Shown: positions 44,801 through 52,607, numbered from the stretch's first letter. The stretch: 64,000 nucleotides of DNA from an uncultured Holophagaceae bacterium (GCA_903884655.1 CAISFO010000097.1:62001-126000); one strand, 5' to 3'. Translations and numbers: made by a program. The notes: a model not told the origin generated them from the letters alone.

Positions 44801-45515
44801 CCTGGCCGCAGAGCGCGAAGTGCTGGGCCTCTTCGTCAGTGGCCACCCCTTGGAGGAATTCGCCGACGCCATCCAGGTCCACACCCATGGCACTCTGGCC
44901 AAGATCATGGAAGACGCGACCTCGGGCCGGCTGAGGGACCGCAATGAAGTCACCCTCGGCGCCATGGTCACCACCGTGGCCTTCAAGACCAACCAGAAGG
45001 GCGAACCCTGGGCCATTCTCCAGGTGGAGGATCTCACCGGGAAGATGGAAGTGCTCCTCATGGCCTCCAAGTGGGATCCCCTCACGAAGAAGTCCACGCT
45101 GAAGCCCTTTGACCGCTACCGGCATTTTGCCGTGCCCGAGGCCATGCTGCGCATCACCGGCGAGCTGCGGGTGGAGACGCTCCAGGGCAATGGCAATGGC
45201 GGCAGTGAAGGTGAAGAGGAAGAAGAGCAGACCGTGGTCAAGGTCTTCGCCACCCTGCTCGAACCCCTGGAAAGTTTCCAGGGCATGGGCTTCACCGGGG
45301 CCCTGGTGCGCCTGCCCATCGGCGAATGCCCGCCTCGCATGGCTGCCATCCTCGCCGACCACCGGGGCGATCTGCCCGTGACCTTCGAGTACCGCTCCAG
45401 AGAGGGACTCCTGGCCCGGGTGAAGGCGGGCCACGACCTGCGCCTGAAGCACGACCCGGACCTGGCGGAAAAACTGGCCAAGGAGACGGGCTGTGCGCTG
45501 AGCTGGACCTACTGA
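41886..45515 (+). CDS. dnaE: DNA polymerase III alpha subunit
   Basis: 1209 residues, normal for DnaE, the replicative polymerase. The N-terminal PHP domain begins FAHLHLHTEHSLLDG; the polymerase core has PGRGSAAGSIVAW and the catalytic acid motif PDVDIDFC; and the AHSAAYAMVAYETAYLK and helix-hairpin-helix regions follow. A C-terminal OB-fold segment is seen near 1020-1100. I start at 41886 (GGAG upstream) where the protein matches the family; a TTG 15 bases earlier is unlikely. Confidence 0.96.
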   Translation: MSFAHLHLHTEHSLLDGLTRIPELVKKCRASGMPAVAVTDHGNMFGMMKLFDACEKTQDAEGNWAVKPILGCEVYVAPKTRFDKKLEAKNTTGEEGLEDCVDPSGSRDAGYHLVLLAKNSEGFTNLSKLVSAGFTEGFYYKPRVDKDLLRQYSRGLIALSACLGGEVQARILQNRLDQAERVSRDFRDIFGEDFYLEIQDQGFDKEREIIPFQQELAAKLGIPLVATNDAHYLNHEDADLHDTLLCIGTKTTKAKEKRMRFSTDQFYVKTPAEMRSVFPDHPEYLERTLEIAAKVDLFPITRKPVTPRFPVPEGYDLESYFLHIAKDTFEQRLVECRPLWQQGALKHAEEKYRERLTFELDMILKMGFPGYFLLVWDFIREAREMGVPVGPGRGSAAGSIVAWSMKITDIDPMQYDLLFERFLNPERVSMPDVDIDFCRDGRQRVIDYVTEKYGQDKVSNIITINQLKTKAVIKDVARVFEKDFAFANNLTKLVPQEPGKPMSIGEALKQSDKLRELYETDPEVKNILDISARLEGLSRNTGVHAAGVIIAPDELTQFAPLSVDKDKKVMVQYTMVEAEGAGLLKMDFLGLETLTQIAKTQEVIARRHGQPKDMTTIRTFDDRKTFELFSAGDTDGVFQFESGGMKQLLRQLGPDRFDDLIALNALFRPGPLGAGMGNTYVERRHGREPVTYMFADLEPILSPTYGVILYQEQVMQIASLIAGYSLGEADMLRRAMGKKDKEKMAKEKSKFIERGVDRKYDKIKVAELFDLIEFFAGYGFNKSHSAAYAMVAYETAYLKANYPVEFMAGLLSTKSGRTDDVAKYVQNCRERGIDVLGPDINESALDFTATGDRQIRFGFAAVKGLGDAALQAILEARQNEGRFKDLFHALKSTDLQKANRKVWESLIKAGAFDSLEPNRAALLQGLPDAVSAASRGTGDTGMTSLFDDAEMATLIDDWRVPENTEPWDRRTRLAAEREVLGLFVSGHPLEEFADAIQVHTHGTLAKIMEDATSGRLRDRNEVTLGAMVTTVAFKTNQKGEPWAILQVEDLTGKMEVLLMASKWDPLTKKSTLKPFDRYRHFAVPEAMLRITGELRVETLQGNGNGGSEGEEEEEQTVVKVFATLLEPLESFQGMGFTGALVRLPIGECPPRMAAILADHRGDLPVTFEYRSREGLLARVKAGHDLRLKHDPDLAEKLAKETGCALSWTY

Positions 45516-45541
45516 TACCAGCTCGGAGTATCCTCATTCGC

Positions 45542-46438
45542 ATGACGCAACTCCAACCAGCGACCGCGCCTGGCCTCCACGCCATCGTCGAGGCCCTCGT
45601 CGAGGCGTCCACCACGCTGACGGACATGCCCCTGGGCCGGCGGGAATTCCCCTCCCGCACCGCCCTGGCTGCCCTCGTGGAGGAGCTGCGCGCCCTGCTT
45701 TTCCCTGGTTATTTCGGGACCTCGGAGCTGAAGGCGGAAACCCTGCGCTACCACCTCGGGGCCAGCCTGGACCGGGTGGCCCACGGCCTGGCCGACCAGA
45801 TCCAGCGCGGGCTCATGGCCGCGGATGCCAGCTGCCATGACTGCTCGGAACGATCCCGCACACTTGCCCGCGCCTTCCTGGCCCGGCTGCCCGAGGTGCG
45901 CCGCCTGCTGGCTACGGACATCGAGGCGGGCTTCGAGGGCGATCCCGCGGCCACCAGCCCGGAAGAAGTGCTCTTCTCCTACCCGGGCTTCCTGGCCCTC
46001 ACCAACCAGCGGCTGGCCCATGAGCTGCTGAAGCTGGGGGTGCCCCTGCTGCCCCGCATGATCACCGAGCATGCCCATGGCATCACGGGCATCGACATCC
46101 ACCCAGGCGCCCGGATCGGCGAGCGCTTCTTCATCGACCACGGCACGGGTGTGGTCATCGGCGAGACCTGCGTCATCGGCCACAACGTGCGGATCTACCA
46201 GGGCGTCACCCTGGGCGCCAAGAGCTTCCCGCTGGACGCGGAGGGCCATCCCATCAAGGGCGTCCCCCGTCACCCGGTGGTGGAGGACGACGTCATCATC
46301 TACTCCAACGCCACCATCCTGGGACGCGTCACCCTCGGCAAGGGCTCGGCCATCGGCGGGAATGTGTGGCTCACCCGCAGCGTGCCACCGGGCAGCATCA
46401 TCACTCAGGCCAACGAGAAGGACGGGATGCCCGTATGA
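45542..46438 (+). CDS. cysE: Serine O-acetyltransferase
   Basis: 298 residues. Makes O-acetylserine from serine and acetyl-CoA, the first step of cysteine synthesis. An N-terminal helical domain (1-170) is followed by a left-handed beta-helix with hexapeptide turns: GIDIHPGARIG, FFIDHGTGVVIGETCVIG with the catalytic His and Asp, and IGGNVWLTRSVPPGS. Length and layout fit the EpsC/SrpH-like branch rather than the short CysE. The stop overlaps the next membrane-protein gene (ATGA). Confidence 0.92.
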   Translation: MTQLQPATAPGLHAIVEALVEASTTLTDMPLGRREFPSRTALAALVEELRALLFPGYFGTSELKAETLRYHLGASLDRVAHGLADQIQRGLMAADASCHDCSERSRTLARAFLARLPEVRRLLATDIEAGFEGDPAATSPEEVLFSYPGFLALTNQRLAHELLKLGVPLLPRMITEHAHGITGIDIHPGARIGERFFIDHGTGVVIGETCVIGHNVRIYQGVTLGAKSFPLDAEGHPIKGVPRHPVVEDDVIIYSNATILGRVTLGKGSAIGGNVWLTRSVPPGSIITQANEKDGMPV

Positions 46439-46836
46439 ACCTGCTGCTGCGTTTCCTCTTTTCCGCCATCGGCCTGCTGGTGGCCTGCTCCTTCGTGCCG
46501 GGCCTTGGCCACGGCAGCTTCCTGGATCTGCTCATCGTGGCGGTAATCCTGGCGGCCCTGAACACCACCGTGGGCAGTGTCCTGAAGCTCATCGCCATCG
46601 TCCCCATGGCCTGTTCCCTGGGCTGTTTCAGCCTGGTCATCAACGGCCTGGTGTTCTGGCTGGCGGGAGCCCTGTCCGCGAAACTGGGCCTGAACTTCAC
46701 GGTGCAAGGCTTCTGGGCGGGCTTCTTCGGGGCCCTGGTCTCCAGTGTGGTTGCCTCCATCCTGGGCGCCATTTTCATTCCCAAGGACCGCCAACGGCCC
46801 CAGGGCCCTGAACCCAGGATCAAGATCGTGAACTAA
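46435..46836 (+). CDS. Small four-helix membrane protein (phage-holin-family/YvlD-like)
   Basis: 133 residues with four hydrophobic helices and a short basic tail. The pattern LLIVAVILAALNTTVGSVLKLI with a following PMACSLGCFSLVINGLVFWLAG is typical of the widespread DUF360/YvlD family, annotated as phage holin family proteins without lysis evidence. Translation is coupled to cysE by a four-base overlap. No phage genes are adjacent, so a lysis role is not supported. Confidence 0.8.
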   Translation: MNLLLRFLFSAIGLLVACSFVPGLGHGSFLDLLIVAVILAALNTTVGSVLKLIAIVPMACSLGCFSLVINGLVFWLAGALSAKLGLNFTVQGFWAGFFGALVSSVVASILGAIFIPKDRQRPQGPEPRIKIVN

Positions 46837-46874
46837 TCCGGCCACACCTCGCGAACGGCACGAGGGTTTCGACA

Positions 46875-47459
46875 CTACTTGTTGAGCAGTCGAAGATCCG
46901 TGTCGGGGTGAACCACCTGGAAGGTCGAGAGCACCTTGGCGCAGACCTGGGCATCGGCAGGCTTGTCGGCCAGGTACATGCACTCCACGCTCCACCCGAG
47001 GAGCTTTCCATCGGCCCGTATGGCCGCAACGGCCACACCGACCATTTTGACCTGGCCCTGCTGGGCTTCGAAGGTAGATGTCAGACGTGCGGCGCTTTCC
47101 GACATCTCGAATTTGGAGAAGGTCGCGCCGCCCTTCTCAAGGGCCTGCTTCATGCTGGCGTGGAAGTCCCCAAGTTCCTGGCGGGTGTCGCTGCTCGCCG
47201 ACTGCTTGGAGCGGATGAACACACCGAGGGCGATGGGCACTTTCGCGGGGTGGCTGAAGCACAGGGTGGAGGCATCCAGCGCATCCCCGTTCCCGCGGGT
47301 GGCGCTGAGCGCCGCCGCCGCCATGTCCGGCGCCTCGACCCAGCCCTCGGGGACGGAAAGCCTGATGTCGACCCGGTCGAGCTTCTGCTCGGCATGCAGC
47401 CAAGGGGCGGCGATCGTGAGCATCACCAAGCCGGAGAGGAGCACTGTCCAGGGTTTCAT
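46875..47459 (-). CDS. Hypothetical exported protein
   Basis: 194 residues with a clear signal peptide (VLLSGLVMLTIAAPWLHA, cut after residue 23). The mature part resembles small periplasmic proteins with alternating strands (VDIRLSVPEGWVEAP) and a helix (LGDFHASMKQALEKGG). I recognise no family. The gene ends 38 bases from the convergent membrane-protein gene. Confidence 0.65.
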   Translation of the reverse strand: MKPWTVLLSGLVMLTIAAPWLHAEQKLDRVDIRLSVPEGWVEAPDMAAAALSATRGNGDALDASTLCFSHPAKVPIALGVFIRSKQSASSDTRQELGDFHASMKQALEKGGATFSKFEMSESAARLTSTFEAQQGQVKMVGVAVAAIRADGKLLGWSVECMYLADKPADAQVCAKVLSTFQVVHPDTDLRLLNK

Positions 47460-47519
47460 GGTCCGTAGGTATACCAGACTTCCTTCAGGCTGGGGGCGTC
47501 GGAACGGCAGGTTCCCTGG

Positions 47520-48134
47520 CTACTGGGGGGGCAGCACGACGGCATCCTTGATGCGCACAGGGAACTGCGGGATGTCGCCCATCCCCCGGCGCCACTCCGT
47601 CTTGACTTTGGCCATCTTGTCCACGTTCTCCATGCCCGAGACCACCCGGCCGAAGGCGCAATAGCCGAAGCCTTCTTCACTGAACCCGTGGGGATCCAGG
47701 GCGGAATTGTCCACCAGGTTGATGTAGAACTGGGCCGCGGCGCTGTGGGGATTTGCCGTGCGAGCCATGGCGATGGTGCCCCGGGTGTTCTTCAGTCCGG
47801 CCTTGAAGGTCTGCCCTACTTCGTTCGGAATCTGTGCCCGAGTGGGTTTCTCTTCCAGATTCTCCAGCATGCCGCCGCCCTGGACCATGAAGCCGTCAAT
47901 GACGCGGTGGAAGATGGTGCCCTTGTAGTGCCCGTCCTTCACATACTGCAGAAAATTGGCCACCGTCTTCGGAGCGAGTTCCGGTTCCAGTTCCACCACG
48001 ATGGGACCGTAGCTGGTGAGCAACTGCACCCTGGGCTTGACCACCGGCGCAGGTGTGGCCGGAGAGGCGGCAGCAGAGCCTTGCGCGGCCAAGGGGAGGA
48101 CCAGGACAAGGGCACAGAACCAAGAACGGATCAT
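47520..48134 (-). CDS. ppiA: Periplasmic peptidyl-prolyl isomerase, cyclophilin type
   Basis: 204 residues with a signal peptide (WFCALVLVLPLAAQG) and an Ala/Pro linker. The cyclophilin core has FHRVIDGFMVQGGG, NTRGTIAMARTANPHSAAAQFYIN and FGRVVSGMENVDKM, matching the periplasmic PpiA form. The catalytic Arg is in FHRVI and the Phe/Gln contacts are kept. It speeds Pro isomerisation in exported proteins. Divergent from the prepilin peptidase gene. Confidence 0.9.
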   Translation of the reverse strand: MIRSWFCALVLVLPLAAQGSAAASPATPAPVVKPRVQLLTSYGPIVVELEPELAPKTVANFLQYVKDGHYKGTIFHRVIDGFMVQGGGMLENLEEKPTRAQIPNEVGQTFKAGLKNTRGTIAMARTANPHSAAAQFYINLVDNSALDPHGFSEEGFGYCAFGRVVSGMENVDKMAKVKTEWRRGMGDIPQFPVRIKDAVVLPPQ

Positions 48135-48288
48135 GGCGACTCCATGGAAAAGAAAAGACCTAGAAGGAGCCTAACGGAAAGGGGGTCACCGGCCCAGGCG
48201 CCAGCGCCTTGGACTGGGCCGGCGGATGGGTCCCGCCTCCACCAGATTCTGCCGCGAACGCCCGGAAAGTCCCCGCTATCGTAGGGCT

Positions 48289-49203
48289 ATGCCCTTCATC
48301 GACCTGCCCCCCTGGATGATCTCCCTGTTGCTGGCCCCCTTCGGTCTGGTCCTGGGTTCCTTCGGCAATGTCCTGATCCACCGCCTGCCCCAGGAGGATC
48401 CGGCGGAGCGGAACGTGGTGACCAAGGCCAGTCATTGCCCGGCGTGCAAGGCCAGGATCAAGCCCTGGCACAACGTCCCCCTCCTCGGTTGGCTGTGGCT
48501 GAGGGGCAGGTGCGCCGAATGCGGCTGGCGGATTCCCGGCCGCTATCCCCTGGTGGAACTCCTCACCGGTCTGTTGTTTGCCGCTTCGCCCTGGATCTTT
48601 CCCTTCGGGACGCTCATCTGGCTCAAGGGCCTCGTCTGCGGCTACGCCCTGATCGTTTTGTTCTTCACCGACTTCACCGAAATGATGCTGCCGGACGTCA
48701 TCCAATTCCCCCTGATGGCCCTGGGCGTGCTGCTGACCCTGCCCCAGCTCCTCAGGCCGGAGACATTGGTGAACATCTGGACCGCCCCCGGCGCCCTCCT
48801 TCAGGCCCTGGCCTTCCACAACGGGCTGCAACCCGCGCCGGGCTATCAGGGATTCGAGCCCACGGTCACCTGGCAGGCCAGCCTCATCGGGCTGGCCGTG
48901 GGCTACGGCGTGCCAGCCCTCATGAACCTGCTCTACAAAGCCATTCGGAAAACCGATGGCCTGGGCATGGGGGATTTCAAGATGCTGGCCTGGCTCGGAG
49001 CCTTCTGGGGTTGGGCCCCCATGCTCGGCATCCTCTTCCTGGGAGCGGGCCTGGGCGCGGCCGTGGGGGTACCCCTCATGCTCATGCGCCGCTCCACGGG
49101 TCAGACCATGCTCCCCTTCGGCTGTTTCCTGGCCCTGGCCACACCCATCGTGGTGTTCTTCGGACGTGCGCTGTGGCTGGGATATCTGGGCTGGGTCGGG
49201 TAG
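48289..49203 (+). CDS. pilD: Prepilin peptidase and N-methyltransferase (A24 family)
   Basis: 304 residues from the ATG at 48289. Cleaves and N-methylates type IV pilins and type II pseudopilins at the inner membrane. An N-terminal GSFGNVLIHRLP is followed by the zinc pairs CPACK and CAECGW (methyltransferase domain), then membrane helices with the catalytic aspartates in FTDFTEMMLPD and GLGMGDFKML. No pilin genes are in the window. Confidence 0.94.
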   Translation: MPFIDLPPWMISLLLAPFGLVLGSFGNVLIHRLPQEDPAERNVVTKASHCPACKARIKPWHNVPLLGWLWLRGRCAECGWRIPGRYPLVELLTGLLFAASPWIFPFGTLIWLKGLVCGYALIVLFFTDFTEMMLPDVIQFPLMALGVLLTLPQLLRPETLVNIWTAPGALLQALAFHNGLQPAPGYQGFEPTVTWQASLIGLAVGYGVPALMNLLYKAIRKTDGLGMGDFKMLAWLGAFWGWAPMLGILFLGAGLGAAVGVPLMLMRRSTGQTMLPFGCFLALATPIVVFFGRALWLGYLGWVG

Positions 49204-49251
49204 CCCGTCAGTGGGAGGCGAGGCTGGATGCCTCGGGCCAGCCACCCAGCC

Positions 49252-50067
49252 TTAACGGAAGTCCGCCTCGTTGACGGGCCTATCCAGTTTCCGAAGCTCG
49301 GTCCGGATGGCCGCAAGCAGGGTGGCCATGGAGATCTTCGAACGGTCCTGGGCCGCCAGGAACGCCGCGTTCAGGGCCACACGGTGGATGTCGCCTCCGG
49401 TCAGGTTGAAGGCGGCGAGGCGGTTGATGTCGAGCCCGTCAATGGGTGCCTGTGGGGGAAACACTTTCTGCCAGATGTGAGCGCGGTCATCCGCGCTGGG
49501 GGGAGGAAAGTCGATGACGAACCGCAGCCGCCGGAGGAAGCCCTCGTCGAGGTTGCTCTTGGTGGTGGTCGCCAGGATGGCCAGGCCAGTGTGGGCCTCC
49601 ATGCGCTGAAGCAGGTAGCCACTGTCGAGGCTGGCATACCGATCGTGGCTGTCCTTGACTTCGCTTCGCCTGCCGAACAGGGCATCGGCCTCGTCAAAGA
49701 ACAAGATGGACCCGCCCTGGTCGGCGACCTCGAACAGCCGTCTCAGGTTCTTCTCCGTTTCGCCGATGTACTTGGTGAGGACCGCCGACAGATCGATGCG
49801 ATGCAGGTTCACTTGCAGGTCCTGGGCCAGAACTTCGGCCGCCATGGTCTTTCCGGTCCCGCTCCCACCTGCGAACAGAGCCGTAATGCCCGGCCCCCGG
49901 TTCATTCGGGCAGCGAAGCCCCAGTCCGAATAGACAGTCTGGCTCTGCCGGACCTGCTCGGACATGTGATGGAGCAGGCGGGTCTGTTCCATGGGCAGCA
50001 CCAGATCATCCCAGCGCGCCTTCGGGGTGATGATTTGATCAACGGAGTCCGGGAATTCCTGCGACAT
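49252..50067 (-). CDS. AAA+ ATPase like those of contractile injection systems
   Basis: 271 residues from the ATG at 50067 (GGGGAG just upstream). Walker A is GGSGTGKT (67-74), Walker B is FFDEAD (123-128), and sensor and arginine-finger regions are near TTTKSN and FLRRLRFVIDFP. The combination with NRGPGITALFAG and SAVLTKYIGETEKN is what I know from the C-terminal domain of AAA+ ATPases in extracellular contractile injection (Afp15-like) clusters, where the full protein is about 600-700 residues. Here only this domain is present and no tail or sheath genes are near. Role in remodelling or assembly is inferred. Confidence 0.8.
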   Translation of the reverse strand: MSQEFPDSVDQIITPKARWDDLVLPMEQTRLLHHMSEQVRQSQTVYSDWGFAARMNRGPGITALFAGGSGTGKTMAAEVLAQDLQVNLHRIDLSAVLTKYIGETEKNLRRLFEVADQGGSILFFDEADALFGRRSEVKDSHDRYASLDSGYLLQRMEAHTGLAILATTTKSNLDEGFLRRLRFVIDFPPPSADDRAHIWQKVFPPQAPIDGLDINRLAAFNLTGGDIHRVALNAAFLAAQDRSKISMATLLAAIRTELRKLDRPVNEADFR

Positions 50068-50118
50068 CACTCCCCCCATGCATGCTGAAGTCCACTTCCC
50101 TGGGGCGGATCCAGCTGG

Positions 50119-50688
50119 TCATTCATGGATCTTGAGCCCGAGGTAGGCCCCACCGCTGATGCCCATGAGGATCAGCAGCTTGGAATCAAAATCCGGCAGC
50201 GACACCGTGGCATCCGGAGAGGACAGGATTTTCAGGGACATGCTCCAGAAGACCACCGTGAGGGCGACGGTCCACAACACCAGCTGGAAGCGGTGCAGGT
50301 TGATGCCGTTGGCGTCGGAGAGGATGTCCAGCCAGAAGCCCTTGGAAGTGCCTACTTTGTCCTGGCCCGCCACGGGTGGCTGATTCTTGTCGATCATGCT
50401 TCCGCCGAAGGCCGTGCCCGTCGAGATGCCCAGCAGGGCTAGGCTGCCATCGGACAGCACCTGGTTGAACTGGCCGCGCTTCAGCCAGATCAGAAGGAAG
50501 GCCAGCAGCACGTTGAACGTCCAGAGCAGCATCTGGGAACGCGACAGGCTGTAGGTGCGCCGGGCCCCTTCCGGTTCCGTGAAGGTGCCCGTGTCGCGGA
50601 TCAGGTTGCTCTGCCGGGCGAGACCCGCCGTGGAGATCAGGGCTAGGCAGGTCAGGCCGCTCATGATCCAGAACGTGTACCCATGCAT
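50119..50688 (-). CDS. Four-helix membrane protein with an internal duplication
   Basis: 189 residues. One N-terminal helix (8-25) is followed by two similar halves: LSRSQMLLWTFNVLLAFLL with ALLGISTGTAFGG, and LHRFQLVLWTVALTVVFW with LILMGISGGAYLG. Both halves have [SH]RxQ, an LWT turn and an LxGISxGxxxG helix, so the protein arose by duplication of a two-helix unit. I do not know an assigned function. It ends 51 bases before the AAA+ ATPase start on the same strand, so they are probably co-transcribed. Confidence 0.7.
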   Translation of the reverse strand: MHGYTFWIMSGLTCLALISTAGLARQSNLIRDTGTFTEPEGARRTYSLSRSQMLLWTFNVLLAFLLIWLKRGQFNQVLSDGSLALLGISTGTAFGGSMIDKNQPPVAGQDKVGTSKGFWLDILSDANGINLHRFQLVLWTVALTVVFWSMSLKILSSPDATVSLPDFDSKLLILMGISGGAYLGLKIHE

Positions 50689-50734
50689 TGAACCCTCCGC
50701 GAAAAATAGGATGCTTGTCTATACGAACAATCCA

Positions 50735-50751
50735 CACATGGAAATCATGTG
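50735..50751. promoter_or_regulatory. Palindrome in the divergent promoter region
   Basis: CACATG at 50735-50740 and CATGTG at 50746-50751 form a perfect six-base inverted repeat with a five-base spacer. It lies in an AT-rich 150-base gap between the divergent membrane-protein and endolysin genes, which suits an operator shared by both. No matching regulator gene is seen in the patch. Confidence 0.45.
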
Positions 50752-50839
50752 GAAAAATAACCCAATTCTTCTTGCGTGAGTGAACAATTCTCTTACCCTG
50801 AGCAGCAGCCGGAGGATGGCCTCCGTCCAGGAGCAAGCC

Positions 50840-51424
50840 ATGGCCTACCTGATTCAACCCGAACATCTCACGGCCATCGCTGGCAGGACCACGCCCCTGA
50901 TGGCCGGCCTGGTGGATTGGATCAACAGCACCTGTCCGGGCTACGGGATCGATTCACCCCAGGAATTCTGCCATTTCCTGGCCCAGGCCTGTCACGAGAC
51001 CGACCACTTCAATACGCTCCATGAGTACGCCTCGGGGAATGCCTACGAAGGTCGCGCCGACCTCGGGAATACGCAGCCGGGTGACGGGGTCCGCTTCAAG
51101 GGCCGCGGGATCTTCCAGACCACCGGCCGGGCCAACTACCTGCAGTTGGGCCTCAAGCAGGGACAGCAGAACCTGTTCATCGACAACCCCGCGCTGCTTG
51201 AACAGCCGCAGTACGCCGTCTGGAGCGCCTGCGAATTCTGGCAGACGCGCAATCTGAACGATGCCGCCAATCATGCGGACACCGACATCCTGAAGAAGAA
51301 ATACCGGGGCAACGTGATCGATGTGTCCCCGGTGGAGTTCATCAGCTACACCATCAACGGCGGCACCAACGGGATGGACGAAAGGAAGAAATACTACGCC
51401 ATCGCGCAGAGCGTCCTCACGTGA
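50840..51424 (+). CDS. GH19 chitinase/endolysin-like enzyme
   Basis: 194 residues from the ATG at 50840 (AGGAG six bases upstream). The core of glycoside hydrolase family 19 is visible: catalytic Glu in QACHETDHF, a second acid in LHEYASG, then GVRFKGRGIFQTTGRANY and a C-terminal YTINGG segment. Many phage endolysins have this form and cut peptidoglycan. There is no signal peptide, so release would need a holin or lysis. It is divergent from the ATPase and membrane-protein pair and upstream of another membrane protein. Confidence 0.85.
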   Translation: MAYLIQPEHLTAIAGRTTPLMAGLVDWINSTCPGYGIDSPQEFCHFLAQACHETDHFNTLHEYASGNAYEGRADLGNTQPGDGVRFKGRGIFQTTGRANYLQLGLKQGQQNLFIDNPALLEQPQYAVWSACEFWQTRNLNDAANHADTDILKKKYRGNVIDVSPVEFISYTINGGTNGMDERKKYYAIAQSVLT

Positions 51425-51514
51425 ACGCTCCTGGAACCGCCTGGTGACCGCACCACCACCGGCCACCGCCGCCGGACAGGGCAGGTTCGATACTCATTGC
51501 CGGGAGGAGGGCCC

Positions 51515-51940
51515 ATGGCGTCCAGGACTGACAGCAGTGTCATCGAGCAGCTGGTCGACGCCATCAAGGGGTACTTCTCCATCACGGGCCTGCTCCTGGT
51601 GGGGATCTACCTCATCAAGAACCCCATGGAGTCCTTCCTGCACCTGTCCTGGGTCAATTATCTCGGCGGCATCAGCGCCATCCTGGTGGGCGCCGTCACC
51701 GGCGTGTGGTATTCCTTCCACCTCCTGAAAACCGTGCTGCCAGCGGGGGGGCCTGCAGGGACCAACCGGCTCCAGCACGTCATGGTCTGGACCCTGGTCC
51801 TCCTTTCCTGCTTGTTGATCCTCACGGTGGTGCTGGGGGCCGTGACCATGTCCTGCGGACAGATTCTTGGGCTGACCGGTCCCGTCATCCCCCCTGGCTC
51901 AACTCCATCAGCACCCCGCCGGTCTCCGCCGGATGGATGA
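51515..51940 (+). CDS. Small membrane protein downstream of the endolysin
   Basis: 141 residues from the ATG at 51515, with GGGAGGAGG four bases upstream. Three hydrophobic helices (about 22-38, 46-67 and 88-110) are followed by a Pro-rich tail. Size, helices and place after the endolysin gene fit a holin or spanin-like partner, but no signature confirms this. The last 56 bases overlap the 3' end of the convergent epimerase gene, which is unusual in this window. Confidence 0.6.
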   Translation: MASRTDSSVIEQLVDAIKGYFSITGLLLVGIYLIKNPMESFLHLSWVNYLGGISAILVGAVTGVWYSFHLLKTVLPAGGPAGTNRLQHVMVWTLVLLSCLLILTVVLGAVTMSCGQILGLTGPVIPPGSTPSAPRRSPPDG

Positions 51941-52289
51941 AGGCCACGCGACACCCGTGTGCGCCCTGGCGCGGGGCCTGGTCGATCATGCGCACGCCCT
52001 TGGCGAGCAGGGTGGCCACGGCCTCGTCGATGTCATCCACCTCGAAGCACACGTGGTGGATGCCGGGCCCGCGCTTCGCCAGGAACTTGCCGATGGGCCC
52101 TTCCGGATCCGTACTTTCCAGGTATTCCAGGGTGCTCGGGCCCACGGGGAAGAAGGCGGTCTTCACTTTCTGCTCGGCCACTTCCTCGGTGTGATCGGCG
52201 GCCATGTCGAAGAGCCGGGACATGCGGGCCATGACCTCGTCCAGACCGTTGGCCGCAATGCCCAGGTGGTTGATGCGCAGCAGTTTCAT
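51885..52289 (-). CDS. mce: Methylmalonyl-CoA epimerase
   Basis: 134 residues, the usual length of this vicinal-oxygen-chelate enzyme, which converts (S)- to (R)-methylmalonyl-CoA in propionate and odd-chain metabolism. Metal ligands fit INHLGIAAN, the middle PGIHHVCFEVDD and LMELSQ near the C-terminus. LEYLESTDPEGPIGKFLAKRG is characteristic of the family. No mutase or carboxylase gene is nearby. Confidence 0.92.
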   Translation of the reverse strand: MKLLRINHLGIAANGLDEVMARMSRLFDMAADHTEEVAEQKVKTAFFPVGPSTLEYLESTDPEGPIGKFLAKRGPGIHHVCFEVDDIDEAVATLLAKGVRMIDQAPRQGAHGCRVAFIHPAETGGVLMELSQGG

Positions 52290-52333
52290 GGGGACAGCTT
52301 AGCGCCTCTGGGCTGCCCGCTCACAGCCCAGGT

Positions 52334-52576
52334 TCAGTGCTGGCAGGCCGGGGCCATGCCCAGGCTGACCACGCCATCGACGACGGTGGCCTTGCCTTTG
52401 CTGCCCAGGAAGGCGATGACGCCGTCAAAGTCGAAGCTGTCGCCCTGGCAGTTGCAGTAGACGGCATCGGGCCCGTGGACAGTCGCGGAAGCAGCCCGGA
52501 GATCCTCCAGTCGGCAGCTCCCGCCCTTCTCCAGCAGCAGGCTCAGCAGATCGTGGCCATAGAGGGGCTCGGACAT
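52334..52576 (-). CDS. YecH-family small metal-binding protein
   Basis: 80 residues from the ATG at 52576 (GGAG seven bases upstream). It matches the YecH/DUF2492 pattern: YGHDLLSLLLEKG at the start, FYCNCQG-like Cys pair in the middle (CNC), AFLGSKGKATVVDG and a Cys-x-His end (ACQH). Cys and His suggest metal binding; the physiological role in this family is not established. It has its own leader with a small hairpin and is separate from holB. Confidence 0.78.
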   Translation of the reverse strand: MSEPLYGHDLLSLLLEKGGSCRLEDLRAASATVHGPDAVYCNCQGDSFDFDGVIAFLGSKGKATVVDGVVSLGMAPACQH

Positions 52577-52591
52577 GAGAATCTCCAATTT

Positions 52592-52607
52592 AGGAGCCGT
52601 TACTCCT
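52592..52607 (-). promoter_or_regulatory. Small inverted repeat in the YecH-like gene leader
   Basis: AGGAG at 52592-52596 and CTCCT at 52603-52607 form a five-base stem with a six-base loop, 16 bases before the YecH-like start. It could be an operator or an RNA hairpin near the ribosome site. Confidence 0.3.

Noticed and set aside
46435..46836. Phage holin with lysis function
   Set aside because: The family name is historical; no phage or endolysin gene is adjacent and the gene is coupled to cysE.
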